DNA from: Homarus americanus
Lineage: Eukaryota; Arthropoda; Malacostraca; Decapoda; Nephropidae
Length of the DNA: 64,000 nt
Reading direction: 5' to 3'
Assembly (NCBI RefSeq): GCF_018991925.1
Contig: NW_024748849.1
Span: 364,501-428,500 of the forward strand
Shown: in pieces, positions 32,065-46,854 of the stretch
Layout: the number at the start of each line of letters is the position of its first letter
Position numbering within the stretch: position 1 is the first letter of the stretch
Translations under genes and position numbers: made by a program
The notes under the pieces: model-generated
What the model was told of the DNA's origin: nothing
Seen by the model: the letters and a program-made list of their open reading frames with translations, nothing else
Databases searched by the model: none

Positions 32065-33007
32065 TATTTATTTCAAAATAGTCTATTTTAATTTCATTAC
32101 TGTAAATGATGCAATGTAAAAGATAATTCTTGCATTGTAACAATGTTATAATATTTACAACTTTCTGTAAGCCCTCAAAAAGGATGACAAAGGTCAGGCT
32201 GGGAGTAGTACGGTAACTGTCCTTTTGATGTACGTAATAGTTTTTCTATTGTCAATAAAATATTTAAAATTTAAAATTCACAGTAGTAATATATTGATTT
32301 CCATTATATAATTGGAGATACATTCTCTATGAAAGAAAAGCCCCCACACTCGACCCCTGATGAGTTATTACATCATCCCATATTCTTACTGCTTTGTTAG
32401 CATGGTGTGAATGTTGCCATCAGTCAGCTCACGTTACACCTCTCATGTGTTATCCACACCGCCATACTTTTCTTCACTTCTAAATTCCACACACTGCCTT
32501 ATAACTATACACCTTTATTATACATAATTAGCAAAAGAAATCTAAAAATACAGAATAATTTCCTTTTATTAAATGTGCCATCTATTACATGAGTGACTGT
32601 TGGTGGAGATGTGTCTACTAAGTGAGTTTGAGGAATACATTATCTGGTGACTGTAGGAGGATGACATATTGAAAGCTTATCTGTTGACCTAACAACATTG
32701 TGTGTTAGAGAATAAGGAAGTAGCCTAGTAAAAGAAGTAAGCAATGGTAAAAATAAAAAGCAATTTATCATTTTCCATAAACACTTAGGAAAAATTTCCT
32801 TACTTCGGATTTTTCATTTGTAAATTGAATCGTGGGACAAAAGATGTGTTACCTTTTTTTGTAATTGTGCATTTTCATAAATTAGGGACTGCCTGTATTG
32901 ATTCATAATGATGACTTGTTAGGGAAGTAAATATTGATAAAGTGTATAGTACATCACACTGTACTTAACACTAGAGAGGCACAACTTCGTATAAAATAGT
33001 TAACAAC
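32065..33007 (-). other. 3' flank of DEPDC5; candidate poly(A) signals
   Basis: Downstream of the DEPDC5 stop. Minus-strand AATAAA hexamers occur at 32575-32580 and 32514-32519, giving a possible 3' UTR of about 450-500 nt. No other feature is seen. Confidence 0.35.
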
Positions 33008-33214
33008 CTAAGGTTCAGCGATCAGTTCATCTGTGGGTGACACAGGTGACAGAGAGGGCAGATGGGAGTCCCAAAACTCCCTCAACCGGTTTTGGTTGTT
33101 TGTGCAGAAAAGACGAAAATCCTGGAGCATTTTCTCTGCGAGGATCTCATCCCCGGAAATTGAGGATTTCCAGCGTTTTGTGAGCATGTAGTTGAAAGAC
33201 CAAAGGAATCCGGG
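33008..33214 (-). CDS. DEPDC5: DEPDC5 terminal exon w15
   Basis: 207 nt, 68 codons and TAG (33010-33008), after acceptor TTTTTTCTTCAG. Encodes PGFLWSFNYMLTKRWKSSIS, GDEILAEKMLQDFRLFC and NRLREFWDS, matching NTMLTKTWRS...[20 protein letters not shown]. Confidence 0.96.
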   Translation of the reverse strand, partial: PGFLWSFNYMLTKRWKSSISGDEILAEKMLQDFRLFCTNNQNRLREFWDSHLPSLSPVSPTDELIAEP

Positions 33215-36200
33215 CTGAAGAAAAAAGGAAAATCATATGTAAAGTTAAGAAATACTTCATCGTAAACTATTAAAAATATAGTACAATATGTCAATATCTA
33301 TTTATGATACATATTTAAGTTCAGTAACTTTAGCAAAATTGTCAATCAAAATGTAGACTTAAAATTTTTGTCACTGAATTGCTGTAGTAGTTTTTTTTTT
33401 TTTTTAATAATATTGTAAAAAAAAAATATGAAGGACATTCAGACGTACAGTACAGTACTGTACTGTACAAGATGTATACTGTACTGTACACACTTTCCAA
33501 CATATACTGTACATATGTATAGCAAAAATCTCAACCTTCCAATAGTGATTGGAGGTTGGCAATTGAGATGTTAAATACAGTTAGTTAAACTATCATTACC
33601 CCAGAGAAAACCCGAATAAGGATCAATATAATTCTTAATAATTTGTTTATATTAAATTAATTTATGAACTTTTAGTTACTTAATACTGTAGAGCTGAATT
33701 GGGAAAATTTTTAGTACATGTATCCTCGATAATCACCTGAAATTCTCATGTTACAGTGGTATAGTACTTTAAGTGTGTAGGTAAGTATAGGAGTTGAGCA
33801 TTAATAGTAATTATTACCTACCAGCTGTATTTACCTAATAATCAATTAATAATTTTCAATAGTTCATTGGGGGGACAAGAGACACACGGTGCAAGAAGTC
33901 GATTTTGGTCTCTAGGCATACCCCATTGTATTATCTTTCTGTCTGTGGCTTTCGTGCCTCTCTGGCTCAGAGATTATAGGGTCCAAAATCATATAAGTCT
34001 AAGGTGACTTTCTGCCCTTCATGACACTGAGAAAAGTTTAACTGTGTTTTCCGTCATTTTTATTGATTGGCACTTGTTCCCATCTGGCTGAGGGCTACTC
34101 ATATGGGTTGTAAGTTTTTCTCTTATGATAACAATCCCACCTTAAAGAAATATTGTCCAGGAGGTTAGTACCTTAGTCATTTAAACATTCAATTATATCG
34201 GTATGCTAATGTAGATGGAGAAATTGTTCTAGAACCTATTCAGTTACTCTTATGGTTCACTGAATAGTGATTATTTATATTAGTCCATTAGCTCACCTCC
34301 CTATACTTGTGAATCAGAGACCAAGCATTTGAGCATCGTTCCTGTGGAAGATAAATTCCCAAAAGGGGAGAATTTTCTGACATAACCCTTTGGACCAAGA
34401 AATGGAATATATTGGAAGGTTCTCAACACAATAGTCATTCACAGTTTATTCATACTGTTGTCAAGGGGAGGGGATCAATTTTCTGACAATATAAATTCTA
34501 GATGGGACACATGACTGGACTGCTTCAGATTTAAGGGACTGAGACCCAAAAAACAAGTAAAAATGTCAAGAATACGTGAGGTTGCACTTCTAGCCGTTGC
34601 TCTTACGTTCGAGTTGCTGGAGAAACATCTGTATGTGCAACTGTTCTTGGTGAGGTAGATAGTTCACATGATGCAGATAAATGCATAAAATATTATGGGA
34701 AACACTTCTTACCTCTTGAGATAATGGTGCGGTAAAATATTGGAATTCTGGTTAAGGGCAACATTACAGAAGCCCTGGGCGGGGATTCTCAAAGGTTTGT
34801 ACACCAAATTTCTCTCATAACTGAAGATACAAAAATTTATATACCTGTAACTGGCTAACTTATGTTACAGTACAAAAATTAAATAGAAATAGCATTAGAG
34901 TTACACTGAGCCTGTCTTTACAAGAAACAATCCCTTAATCTTACCCACAAGAAGAAAATTAATGTACAGTTAAATTGTTTTTTATAATCTGGACCTTGGC
35001 ATCACTCGTTATTTGAAACTGTGAAGCTTCTTTATATATTTTCCTTAAAATTTTAAGTCATCTTTTGCATTTTTTTTTACAAATAAAAAGCAGAGATCAG
35101 ACATGCGTCATTGTCAAGTCTATTGACTGTTGCTGTTAACAAGTAATTTGTAATATTTTTTTGTTAATTATGAAATGGCAAATTGTGTCCTTTGGAGTCA
35201 GTTGTCACAAATTAATTGTTTATAAGGTACTGTTAGCCTAATTTACAGCAGACAAGCTTATCACATGCAATGATTAGTAATATTACATGCATCATGCTAC
35301 AGCTGCCAAGGCCATGACCCATCTTCCCCAGCAGTCACCATTTACAACACTGTAAGACACCATACAAAACGTTTTCATCATGCTACACCAACTTAAAAAA
35401 AAACACCCACAGAACAACAAAGACAACTCTTACCTGACATAAGTCCAAACAATGTATTGACATGAAAGTCTCAGTGGGAATGACAAAGACTTCACTCAAG
35501 TTCTGCTTTCATTCAAATATTTTTTTTCAATTTTGTGAAGGACCACAACAGAGGGTTTGACACTTGCACCTTGGATTTAGGTCAATAGTATTTTAGGTGT
35601 AGTACAGTACATATAAAATTAAAATTATATCTAAAACAATACTTTAACAGAGATCTGCCTTGCCAGTGGCTTTTAGTGAAATATGATATTCCTTTCGTTG
35701 ATTTCAGCAATACAGTTATGTTAAGTTTGCCAACATTATATAATCTAAATAAGCATTCATTTAGGTTATATGACATGGACTTCAATAAAACTGGGAAAGT
35801 AAAGACAGCAATTGGCTGAGAGAAGACAAGAAAAGCAGTAATACAAAGATAAGCTACAGTCACACAAATGAAGAATGACACATTTCTATGTTAAATTTTT
35901 ACATTATCCTCCAGTCTGACAATCCTTCAAAATATTTCTAAGTACTGTACTGTACTGTATAGTTTTCTGCTGGCGAAGAACTACAACAAGATCAAGAGAC
36001 ACATTCTCATGTATGATAACAAGAGTGTATACTGCGGCTCCAGCTCAACACCAACTTCTTTGACTGAGATTCTAAGCAGAATGAGCCTCATCTGTACCCA
36101 GTACTGCTCCACAAACCTGTTTTTCGCTGATCTCGCGGGAATATAAGTCTGCAATCAAGCGATGGAAATACTCCACGTGAGGGCTGGACACGCCATAGAG

Positions 36201-39200
36201 GTAGTCAGCCTATAAGAAGCAGGGAGGCAACACTGACATCTAACAAAGTATTAATTAACTTAACACAGTAACATATACTAAAGCAAAATGCCATTTACAT
36301 TGGAGTGTTAATACATAGGTCATTTAGAGAACTGTGCACCTCTTATGACTGTTCTTGTAAGTGAATATTAACACAATGCATCCTCGTTAATTCGCATCAT
36401 TAAGGAATATCTCTAGCTGGGTATCCCTCTTAACTGGAGCTCTCCAATAGCCGGAATTGAAATTTGCTTGCAATTTTTCCGGAAAAATGTTCAATTCCAG
36501 GTTTTGGAACAAATTCTGTGGTTGAAAATCTGGTGTATTTTTAGAAAATTCCAAGACAAATTCTAGAAAATCTAAAAAAAAAAATTTTTCTGGGTCTGGG
36601 AATAAATTTTCAGGGCATTCCGAAAGATTGCATCATGTTCCAACTCATTCCCGCATGCCAGGCTCGTGGGTGGGATGTTCATATTTTGCTGCCATTGTAG
36701 AAGGTGGGGTGCTGGTGGTAGAGTGGTACCGCTCTTGTCTTCGCAAGTGAGATGTCACGGGTTCAATTCCCGGGCCGGTGGAAGTTGTTTGGACATACTT
36801 CCTAGCCCCCATTAGTCCCTGTTCACCTAGCAGTAAAGTAGGTACCTGGTGTAAATCGAAAGTTGCGAATTTGTATTCAGGGACAAGTTGTTGGAGCTTC
36901 CAGTAACTTGATGACATGAACCATTGACTCTTCAGGCTTCTATGCCCTTGACTCTTCAGGCTTCTACGCCCTTAACTCATGAGACATAAAGGCAAGCATG
37001 AACTTAGCATGCTTCCCTGTTGGGCACTGTAAACGCTTCTGCGCTTCACCTTGCACAAGGCTGTAGGGGAGTGCCCAATAAAAAAAAAAAAAAAAAAAAT
37101 GTACAAGGTTGTTCCCTCACTCGCTGCTATTTTTGTGTACAATTGTATTGTGCAGCACTGTACATTACTGTACCAGAACAAAATCAGCCAAGAATACAGT
37201 GTTAAAGCAGTTGTAAGTACATAAAAAGTGATTACACTTACATATACTATACTGTACACTCAGTAAGTGGGAAACACTGGAGCACCTTACCATTCGTCTT
37301 TATTCTAGACATCTTCAGGTCATAAGACCCACTAATCCCCCACCCCTACAATGGGTGACCTGATATTGCATCTGGTCAGGTCAGTAACATGACCCACTAA
37401 TTTCCCACCCAACCACCATTGCAAGTGTTAAGACATGATTCCAGCTAAGTACTGTATTACAGTCAGCTGAGTAAACAGTGTCTGCTGGTGAGTACAGTAT
37501 TGGTCACAGCTAGATTATGTTCTGAGCACAAGGTGAGGAGTCATAGGGCATTGTTGCTCATGCTGCCGAAGCCATGGCAACCCAGAATGCCGTCCCATAG
37601 GTTAAAGTCTGTACCGACTCTTGCATTGAAGTCACCGAGGATTATGACTTTGTCGTTATGAGGTGTCCCGCGGAGAGCAAGGTCCAGTGACTTGTAAATT
37701 GAGCCTTTGGCTAGATTGTCAGCGTCTAATGTTGGTGTGTAGATGCTGAAAAGGGTTGCATAGCGCCCTTTAGTTAGAAGGATGCGCCATGACATTAGTC
37801 TTTCAGTTAATGCAATAGGAGTTTCTGGTACTTTGTACAGGATGGTATTACGAACAGCAAATCCCAAGCCGTGCAGTCAGTGCTGGTCCTCTGGGTACCC
37901 CTTCCAGAAAAAGGTGTAGCCTTCTCCCACTTCTGTCAGCGAGTCCTCGCCCTAGAAGCGCGTTTCACTTAAAGCGGCAATGTTGATGTTGTACTTTCTT
38001 TGCACAGTTTGCTAAATAAGGTGTAAAGACAGAACAAAAAACAAACAACTAATTATACACAAAAATTCGGAAATTGTCAAATAATGTCAAAATATTCAAA
38101 ACTCAGTTAATTTGGATTATTCGGTAATTCAGGTGACCCAGAGCCCCTTTTAGTCAAATTAACGAGGATATAGTGTATGCATTCATATCAAGAAAGTTCT
38201 TATTGAAAGTATATTTGTTTTAGCTGAGTGATTGTGAGTCCTCAACAACTTTACACAAGTACTGTACAGTACAAACAGGAAAATATTAATAAACATGTAT
38301 AGTGTATATACAGCACATAAGTACACTGTATATCTCTCATATTGAGAAAGTTCATAAGAAAAATTTAAATATAATAATGAATTCTTCTTTCTCTTTCATG
38401 AGATTTCTATTCATGTTTTGTTGGGTTCTAAGTGTGTGTCAGTACTTACACAATGTATGATGGTAAGACCTGCTGAAGGCCAAGGAAAATTTACCATATT
38501 CATAGATCAATTTGTTCATCTGTCAACTGTATGCATGTATTAACTAATGCTTAATTTGCTATATAAAAATATTTTGATGATTAAAGTCCAAGTTGGCCAA
38601 ATTCAAGGATTCAACACGAATATACTTTTGTTGTACTAAGTTAAAAGATTGATAATAAACCTAAATACAGTAGAATCCTGATTATCTAGAGTCTGGGAAG
38701 CTGGCAGATTCAACCAATGGGCACCAAAAATAAATAATAATAATACTGTATAAAAAAGTCCTCCAAAATCAACTATAATCATAAGTTTGAACACCACGCG
38801 TACCGAAGATGAGTTGCAATATTTACTGGACAGTTCTTTAACACTTATCCACCTTATAAAAACGATGTGGTTCAGAGTTAAATGATTTAGTGAGCATAAG
38901 GTTAGCCTAATTTGAACGAATTTCACATTGCATATGTCAAAAAATTAAGAACAAATTGCTATGATAAATAAAAAGATTGATATACTGTATAGCATACCGG
39001 GTATTGTAAAATACAATATCACAGATTTTATGTAAAAATAGCTCCTTCCACACTCAAATAATCCTGTGGGTGATGCAACCCAGTTCAGCCAGCTGATTCA
39101 CAGATATGTGGCTGCTGCAGTGCTGCTCAGTGCATGCTATGACCCCACATTGAGGAGGGAGAGCAGCGACGCAGTTACAGCCCACCACCTCCACACGTGT

Positions 39201-42200
39201 TCATTCCCACACAAACACACTCATGCTCTTCATTTTTCTTATTTATAGTTTTATATTATATTTTCTTTATTTCTAAGCCACAATGTTTATATAGAGTGGA
39301 ATAAGTAATAAACAAGTCAAATTTTCTGCAAATCCGTGCATTTTCATGAACGCTTAAATTTAAAAACAATTATATTTTTTCTCAAACGAGCACTGACAAG
39401 CGAAAAACACCTAAAAGTGAGGTTCATCTAACCAAAATATCTCTCTATCTGGCACCTCTCAGTCCCCATAGATGCTTAATAACCGGGATTCTATTGTAAA
39501 TGGTATTATGTGTATCTAATTTTATTTTCTGTCAAAACTCCATCTGTGAGGTTGTTAACTCTTTGCTTGTGGGATTAAAACCTTCACCAAATGTATACAA
39601 ACTGCCTATCCAGAGTTGTGAAAAATTGTCAGTGAAATCAATTAATCGATAAATCAATCAACCAATCAATAAATTAATCAATGTCAAAAACACAAAAAAT
39701 TAACAAAATTATAGAAAATCAAAATAGTGAAACCTGAACCACATAGTATTGTCAGTCTATATGATGCACAAATCTGTTTCTCTCATGTTGTAATGAACAA
39801 ACAGATCTAATGCACTGTTTCACAAACTCTGATTTTATAACAGATAATTATTGAATTATACGGGGTGTATAACAATTTGTGGTTTAGATTCACAATAATG
39901 TTAAATATTTATAACACATTATTGTCATGCATATCATTCAAAATATGTCAAAAACACACAAAAAATTAGGTAACAGTTATTAAAGTGACCACACCATAAA
40001 AGCGACTGAGAAGCGACATGCACCGAATACATGCAATATTTATCCCTTTACTTATAACACTGTTAGTTATCTTAACATTATCTGTCAACTGGCATAATAA
40101 AATAATGTCTGTAACACAGACTACCTCAAACACACCATCCTCACTCTACCATCCTTGTGGGTTGTAGGACGATTGGGCCATGACCCCGGATGCTTGGGCT
40201 ATGACCTGTATGTAGGATGGACATTTGGGCCATGGAATTTTATTACAGTATGCATAATGATGGATATTTACACGCGAAAAATAAAAAGATCATTATAAAA
40301 TACTACCACACTGTTTAATAGAAAAAAAGAAAGAAGTTATATTTATAAGATACTACCTGACAGTCTGTATGGCATCAGATTCAAGCATTTAGACTTAAGC
40401 CTCAGAATGAGGCTGATGAGGACTTCCACCCGGTTTACAGTCCGGTGGATGAATTAGCCTTCCTGCCTCCAGAGGAAGTCAAAGAGGGTATGAAGTACAG
40501 TATTGTATCTTTGTTCCACCATGCCAGATAAGGCAACAGCAATCATCAAGCATTTCAATGCCACAGATGTTTCTGGACAGTTACATCACAGATGGGACAG
40601 CAGTTTTCAGCCTGGAGTCATCGCCTGTCTGTCTGCGATGCATGCCACCAATGTTCCCACCCCAGAAGAGGAGCATGTTCCAGGTCACACTTGACAACCA
40701 ACCTACAACAAACATCTGTGAAGTATGGAATATTACAAGTGTACCAGTCTTGTGGGTCATGCTAATCCCACAGTCTGAAAACGTATTGAGTGTCTTCAAG
40801 TAGACAGCACCTGTGTTGACACCATACTACTTCAGGAGGACAGTGGTATACATCCAATGAAGCAGGTCAAGAAAGCTTATGATAAACTCCAGGGCTACCT
40901 TTGGAACTTGGGCCTGGACAGGAAGAAAGAAAGAAATGCCATCCCAGAGCTACTCTGTGGGATAAACTGCAATTTTTGTGGAGGACAACCAAATGTTTAT
41001 ATAAAATATATTGAAAGTAATATTTCACATACTGCATATGAATATTATGTTTAAATAAAATACTGTATACTGAATTTAATCAATTTTGTATTTCTTATGA
41101 TTACTTAGACCCATGGCCCAAATGTCCTAACCACCATGGCCCAAATATCTGGGGGCCATGGCCCATATGTCCCATGACCCAATCATCCTTGTGCCATACC
41201 AATAATGAAATATGAATACAATATTCTTAAAAACTGAATGTTATCAATGGAGTGGACAAGTCCCCCTTGACCAACACCAACTGTATATAAAGAACTCATG
41301 CATGAAGGTTGGTTATAATTTATCATCAAAACTTTATACATCGTGTGCAAACCATTTGTCCACAGACAGATGGACAGTGCCATGACTATTACACTATGTG
41401 AGGGTGGAGGTGTTTATATTGTATGACATTGATATTTTGGTCCATAGATGCACTATACTGTAACTGTCTTCACACACATAAATAAACTCTCTCTCTCTCT
41501 CTCTCTCTCTAAAAAGAACAAAATCACACACACACACACACACACAAAGGTTGCAAGAACATTTTTGTGTCAACTTTGAACCCCTGACATAACACCTATG
41601 ATTACTCAGTACTTCAGCGCACACATTCTTATACAGTACTTTGTTAAGTATTCATTTCTGTTTGTTTGGTAAGTAATTAAGGGAGATGCTTAAGGCAACA
41701 GCTAGAAAAAAAACAACAACTATGATATCTGATTTAATTTCTCTGATAGGGGAAATGTTTCAAAAGAAATATTATAATTTGAAAATACACTACTATACTG
41801 CTTAAGATTCTTCTTGGTAAAATATTCAAAAGTAAAGTATGAGAAATACCACCCAGGAGGAACCATCTCTTGAGGGCTTAGTTATATGGAACACATAAAA
41901 ATGGTCCCTGCTTGTGTCATTACTTTATTATTACTCTTTTCCTTAACCAATCATAGCTTACCTGTATCCTTCACTTTACCTGAGTGGAGTTTGTTGATGT
42001 AAGAGGGTTGGTGAGAGTTCGACTGCGCAATGCCTCTAAGGGATACGGCAGGTGGGAGTGAACCCCCGTCCCCGGAGAATGGATCATGACAAACATGTTT
42101 CCGGTCACATGAACGTACTGATTCTGTTCCGTGCTGTGAGTCTCTGTCACGTACGGCACAAAACCAAACCTCTCCAAAATGGCTTCCTAATGTAAAAGAG

Positions 42201-42527
42201 AAAACCACCAGGGGAAGAAGGAACATTATACAGTACTGAGATTCTCAGTGATGGAATTTAAAATTTTTGAAGTTGGGTAAATTAATTATGTATTACAAAT
42301 AAAGTTATCTGAAATAACTTAACCTAACTTAAACCTATCTTAACTTAAATAACTTAACATATACCTATCTTAACTTAAACTTATCTGAACTAATTTCATC
42401 TCTAACGACACCCCACAAACCACAAAGGATACAGTAAACATTTTTAATACATTTGTTTCTGATTATTTGTGAGAGGATTTTCCCATTATTATTTATTAGT
42501 ATGTGTTTTGTGTGTGTGTGAGTGTCT

Positions 42528-42560
<33 letters not shown>

Positions 42561-45500
42561 AAATACAGGTAAAAGAAATAATTGTCCTAAGGGCAAATAC
42601 ATTTCTTTGTACACAAGTAAAAATGTATCCCCCCCCCCCCACCTTCCTGGTCAGCAAATGTTATTCGTGGATTTGGCAATTCTCGACCATTTTAAGAACT
42701 TAACCCCCTTGAATTTGAAGGGCAAGCTGTACAGCATAAGTCTTTCTACCAATAAGTAGAGTACAAAACTCAACTTGTTATCTATCTGTGGTAATTTACA
42801 GATGCTGTACTGTATATCATACACTACTGATCAAACAATTAGTAGAGAAATATGAACTGTTGGTCTTAAATTTATTTTTATTTTGAATATTATAGTTCAG
42901 AATTTTGGAAATGATGCATTACTGGTATTCAAATTTCATTAAGTGATCAGTAAAGGATGACCCCCCCCCCCCAACAATAATGAACTGAGTAATTTGAAGT
43001 GCTAAATATGCTTCTGAATATAAGCATAACAAAAACATTGTTTCAGAGGGCAATTATTTTTGTTTACAGAATTAGTTTGATTAATTCTTATTTTATAATA
43101 TTAAGTCTCCCAAAAGTGAAGTGACTATATATTGCACTTAAAATTACTTGTTTAGTTAGTGTGGTCCTTAGGTTTGTACTGTACTTTGTTAAAAAAGGTA
43201 ATTATGTCAAACTCAATGTAAGCAATAGAGTATTTACACAGATAGTGTCAGCTTGTAACATGTTACAGTGGAAACCTTTCAACATCAACAAATCTTTAAG
43301 AATTGACATTTTTAAGGAAAATGCTACAATTCATTAGGTTTGAACTCATTCTAAGAAAGTAACCTTATTTTATATGTACATGGAAGGATATTTGATACTC
43401 TACCTGAAAGAGGTGCATTCGTCTACCCCAGGTGCTGGATGTGAACTGAGCAAATGGTTCAGCTCCAGCGACACTGAGACATGCCACATTAAGAGGTATC
43501 AGTATGGGCCCACGCAGCGGATCTGAGTTATAAGAATATGGCAGTGCGAACGGATCACTTGGCACAGGGAACAGGTACAGTCCGCAGCTTTGAGCTTTTC
43601 GTTGCCAAGTCATCATCTGTTGACACATGATTTATATGATCAAAATATATAAATGATAAATTCTGTGAAAGCAAGAGGAAAGACATCACATTCATTACAG
43701 AGAGCTCATGAGCACTTTTAATTGGTCAAATTCAAAGATGCCACCTAACTTTTTTTTTATCCTGTTTTCATTGTGGCTATGGACCTAACCTAAAAATCAG
43801 CATCACATTATGTGTGAATCCCAGAAACTAAACAGGTACAACACACCTGCATTTTTTTTACATTTGTGAATAAAATTCCTCGAACACTTGCCAAAATCTG
43901 GCATCTACTTTTGGGTCATATATATAATTCAACTGTTAATAAAAGAAAATTGATAAAAAAGAGAAACCTACTAGGTCAGTCACTATGGTTCCTGTGGCAC
44001 ACAACCACTGGATGATGACCTCAAAAGACTGCATCGGGTTATACATAGAGTGGTGCTTCAAGTGGCCCCACTCAATACGATCACTGCGATTGTTGCAGTC
44101 CAAGTCCAACAGACCAATCCTGTATAATTCTGAAGCACAAATAATTTTGTCAAAAAAGTCTCTCGATACAAACATATTGAGGGCGGTAAAGGTTGAGCAA
44201 TACTTTAAGGAGAGAACAGATAAGAAGGTATGTGAAAGTGTGAGACTAAAGGTACTTACTGCATAGTCTGGAAAGTCTGATATTGCAGTCAGCCAGAAGA
44301 GTCTGTTATTGTGGTCAGCCCTTAGGGGGGCAGCCAGGAGGGTCTGTTATTGTCCCTCACAAGGTGAGGCATCACAGACAATGTTCCTACAAGATGTGAG
44401 GCATCACAGACAATGTTCCCACAAGATGTGAGGCATCACAGACAATGTTCCCACAAGGTGTGAGGCATCACAGACAAAGCACAATATTAAGGTATTTATT
44501 GTAGACACAAGACATAATGGTGACAATTGTTTACCAGTAATGTGTGTTGATACAGAGTAAAAGATTGTTGCTGTTCTTGTAATGTTTATTCCACACATAA
44601 TTATCCAGTCTTATGACTGTTTGGATAAGCATTATCAACATCATTTACAGACATTCCATATACTGTACATGTCTAGGAGTGGTTCCCAAACTGGGGTGTG
44701 AGGTGAGTACAATGGGGTCATGAGGAAAAGTGAACAAAATAATATTTTACTGTTGAAATCTGCTTAAATATTAAAAAATTGATAAATTAAGCAAGAACCG
44801 TTAGATGGTTATATATTTCTACGTACACCAGCATTCTCTGCCTTGCAATACCTCTACACCAAATATCAAGAGGTGCACAATACACTGACCCTCTCAACTC
44901 TCTCTGATCATCACTATAATCTCATCTATCAGTTTGGGAAGAAGCAACTTTGCCATCCTTGCCGCCTTCTCTTGCTACCGCCCGAGATCCCCCGTCCACA
45001 AATTCCTGTTCGACACAACAATCACATCCAGCCCACACAGCCACGTACTGAAAGCTATAAAAAAAGCTCCATTCCAATCATTGTAAAAATTATCAACAAT
45101 TCGTACTTAACCTGTGTACTGACTCCTTGCCAACCTCACTTTTGCACTGTAACTGTGCTGAAATTCCTTGTTAAATGACCCTCTCCCTTGTCATTATATA
45201 TTATTACCTATACAGTATATACGTACCACATATGTCATCAGTATATTTTCAGCTAATGGCTGCTGTATTTGTCAATAAACTGTTTATTATTATTATTATT
45301 ACACACCCATGACCCCACACCCACACTCCCTCATGAGCAGCAGTGGGAGGGAAAAAAATCCAATGAAGATTCACTTACTAAAGCGCCCTTTCCATGGGAA
45401 ATACAGAGGAAGGTCCGGCTGGAGGAAAGCAGGACAGGGTGTGGGTGGTGATGTAGATCTTGGAGTGGCAGTAACACCTCCTGGCTTGACACCGAGAGGC

Positions 45501-46797
45501 TCCACCTCAACCTCGTGCCACTCAGAGCGGTATGTACATGGGTCACTGTTTACCTGATCCTGGTCTGTAACACATAATTGTACCTGGAGAAAACTATAAT
45601 GGAGTGAAAGTCATATCTTAACAGAAAGTGATGACATGAAATCCACAAGAAACAGTAATTTTCAAATGCATATATTTTATTACTATTTTATACATTTCAC
45701 TGTATTTAATTTTATAGTCATAACTCAGTCACTCAAGGAAGAATGGCCAAGAACCACAACAACCATTACACACACTCTAGGTACCACAACAACCTTCACA
45801 CACACACACTCCAGGTACCACAACAACTATCACACACACTCCAGGTACCACAACAACCATCACACATCACTAACCTTTACTTCCAGTTATGATGTAATAC
45901 AAAAAGAAGCCGTGCACAAAAGCATGCTGACGATCCCCTGAAGCATGACAAATTAGTTCACTCTTCAACATTTTCTGAAAAAAAAAGAGTAGTACATAAA
46001 ACAATTAATTAAAAAATATATAAGTTCATAAATGAGGATTAAAGTAAGTCTATACAGTGACCTCGTTTATGAACACCTCGCTTAACAATTTCGATTAACG
46101 AACTGCCTTCCTAAGGATCTTCAATTCGTTAAAAAAATTAAACAACTTACGAACCGACCTCAACATGTTTCACTGACCGGCAACCAGCTTTAGTATCAGT
46201 CCCAATACATTAATCGGTTCTAGGGCTAAATTCCTATTTTTGTAAATATCAAAGTTTATACTATTCAATAATTTTAAAGTTTAATATTCAATTTTTAGTC
46301 ATTTTAACAATTATTGAACAAATTGAAAGTAAAGTGACTAGTTTATCGCATCCAGCCTCTTAACACAGCAAACAGCGTCAGTCTCTCTGTTTTCACTGAG
46401 GTAACATCTTGCTGAGACTCTCTCATAGCTTTTCTGTGTTTCCAAGCAAATTATTGGTCATTTTGAAATATATTTTATATATTGACAATATATAATGCAG
46501 TGCAGCTGATTTAAAATAATCTTGAATTAAACCAGAGGCTAAAATTTTATGGGTGAAATGGCACCATGGACTTCTCTTACCAATGCCTTCTCTTCTTCCT
46601 TCTCCTCCACCCCATTCTAAATCCATCATCATCATCATCATCCGAGCCTTTACACACCTCAAAGTAAGTGAACTTTCTACCATTTTGTTGAATTTAGGAA
46701 ATGTGAGCTGGAACCATACCAAAACCCATTGAAACAATGGTTGGTTAAACGTTTGAGTTAACGACCTTCTGAGCAGTTGAGTTCGTTAACGAGACCA

Positions 46798-46854
<57 letters not shown>

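Noticed and set aside
36705..36777. A functional tRNA gene
   Set aside because: The head has A- and B-box-like motifs, but the stems do not form a good cloverleaf and a SINE body and poly(A) tail follow.
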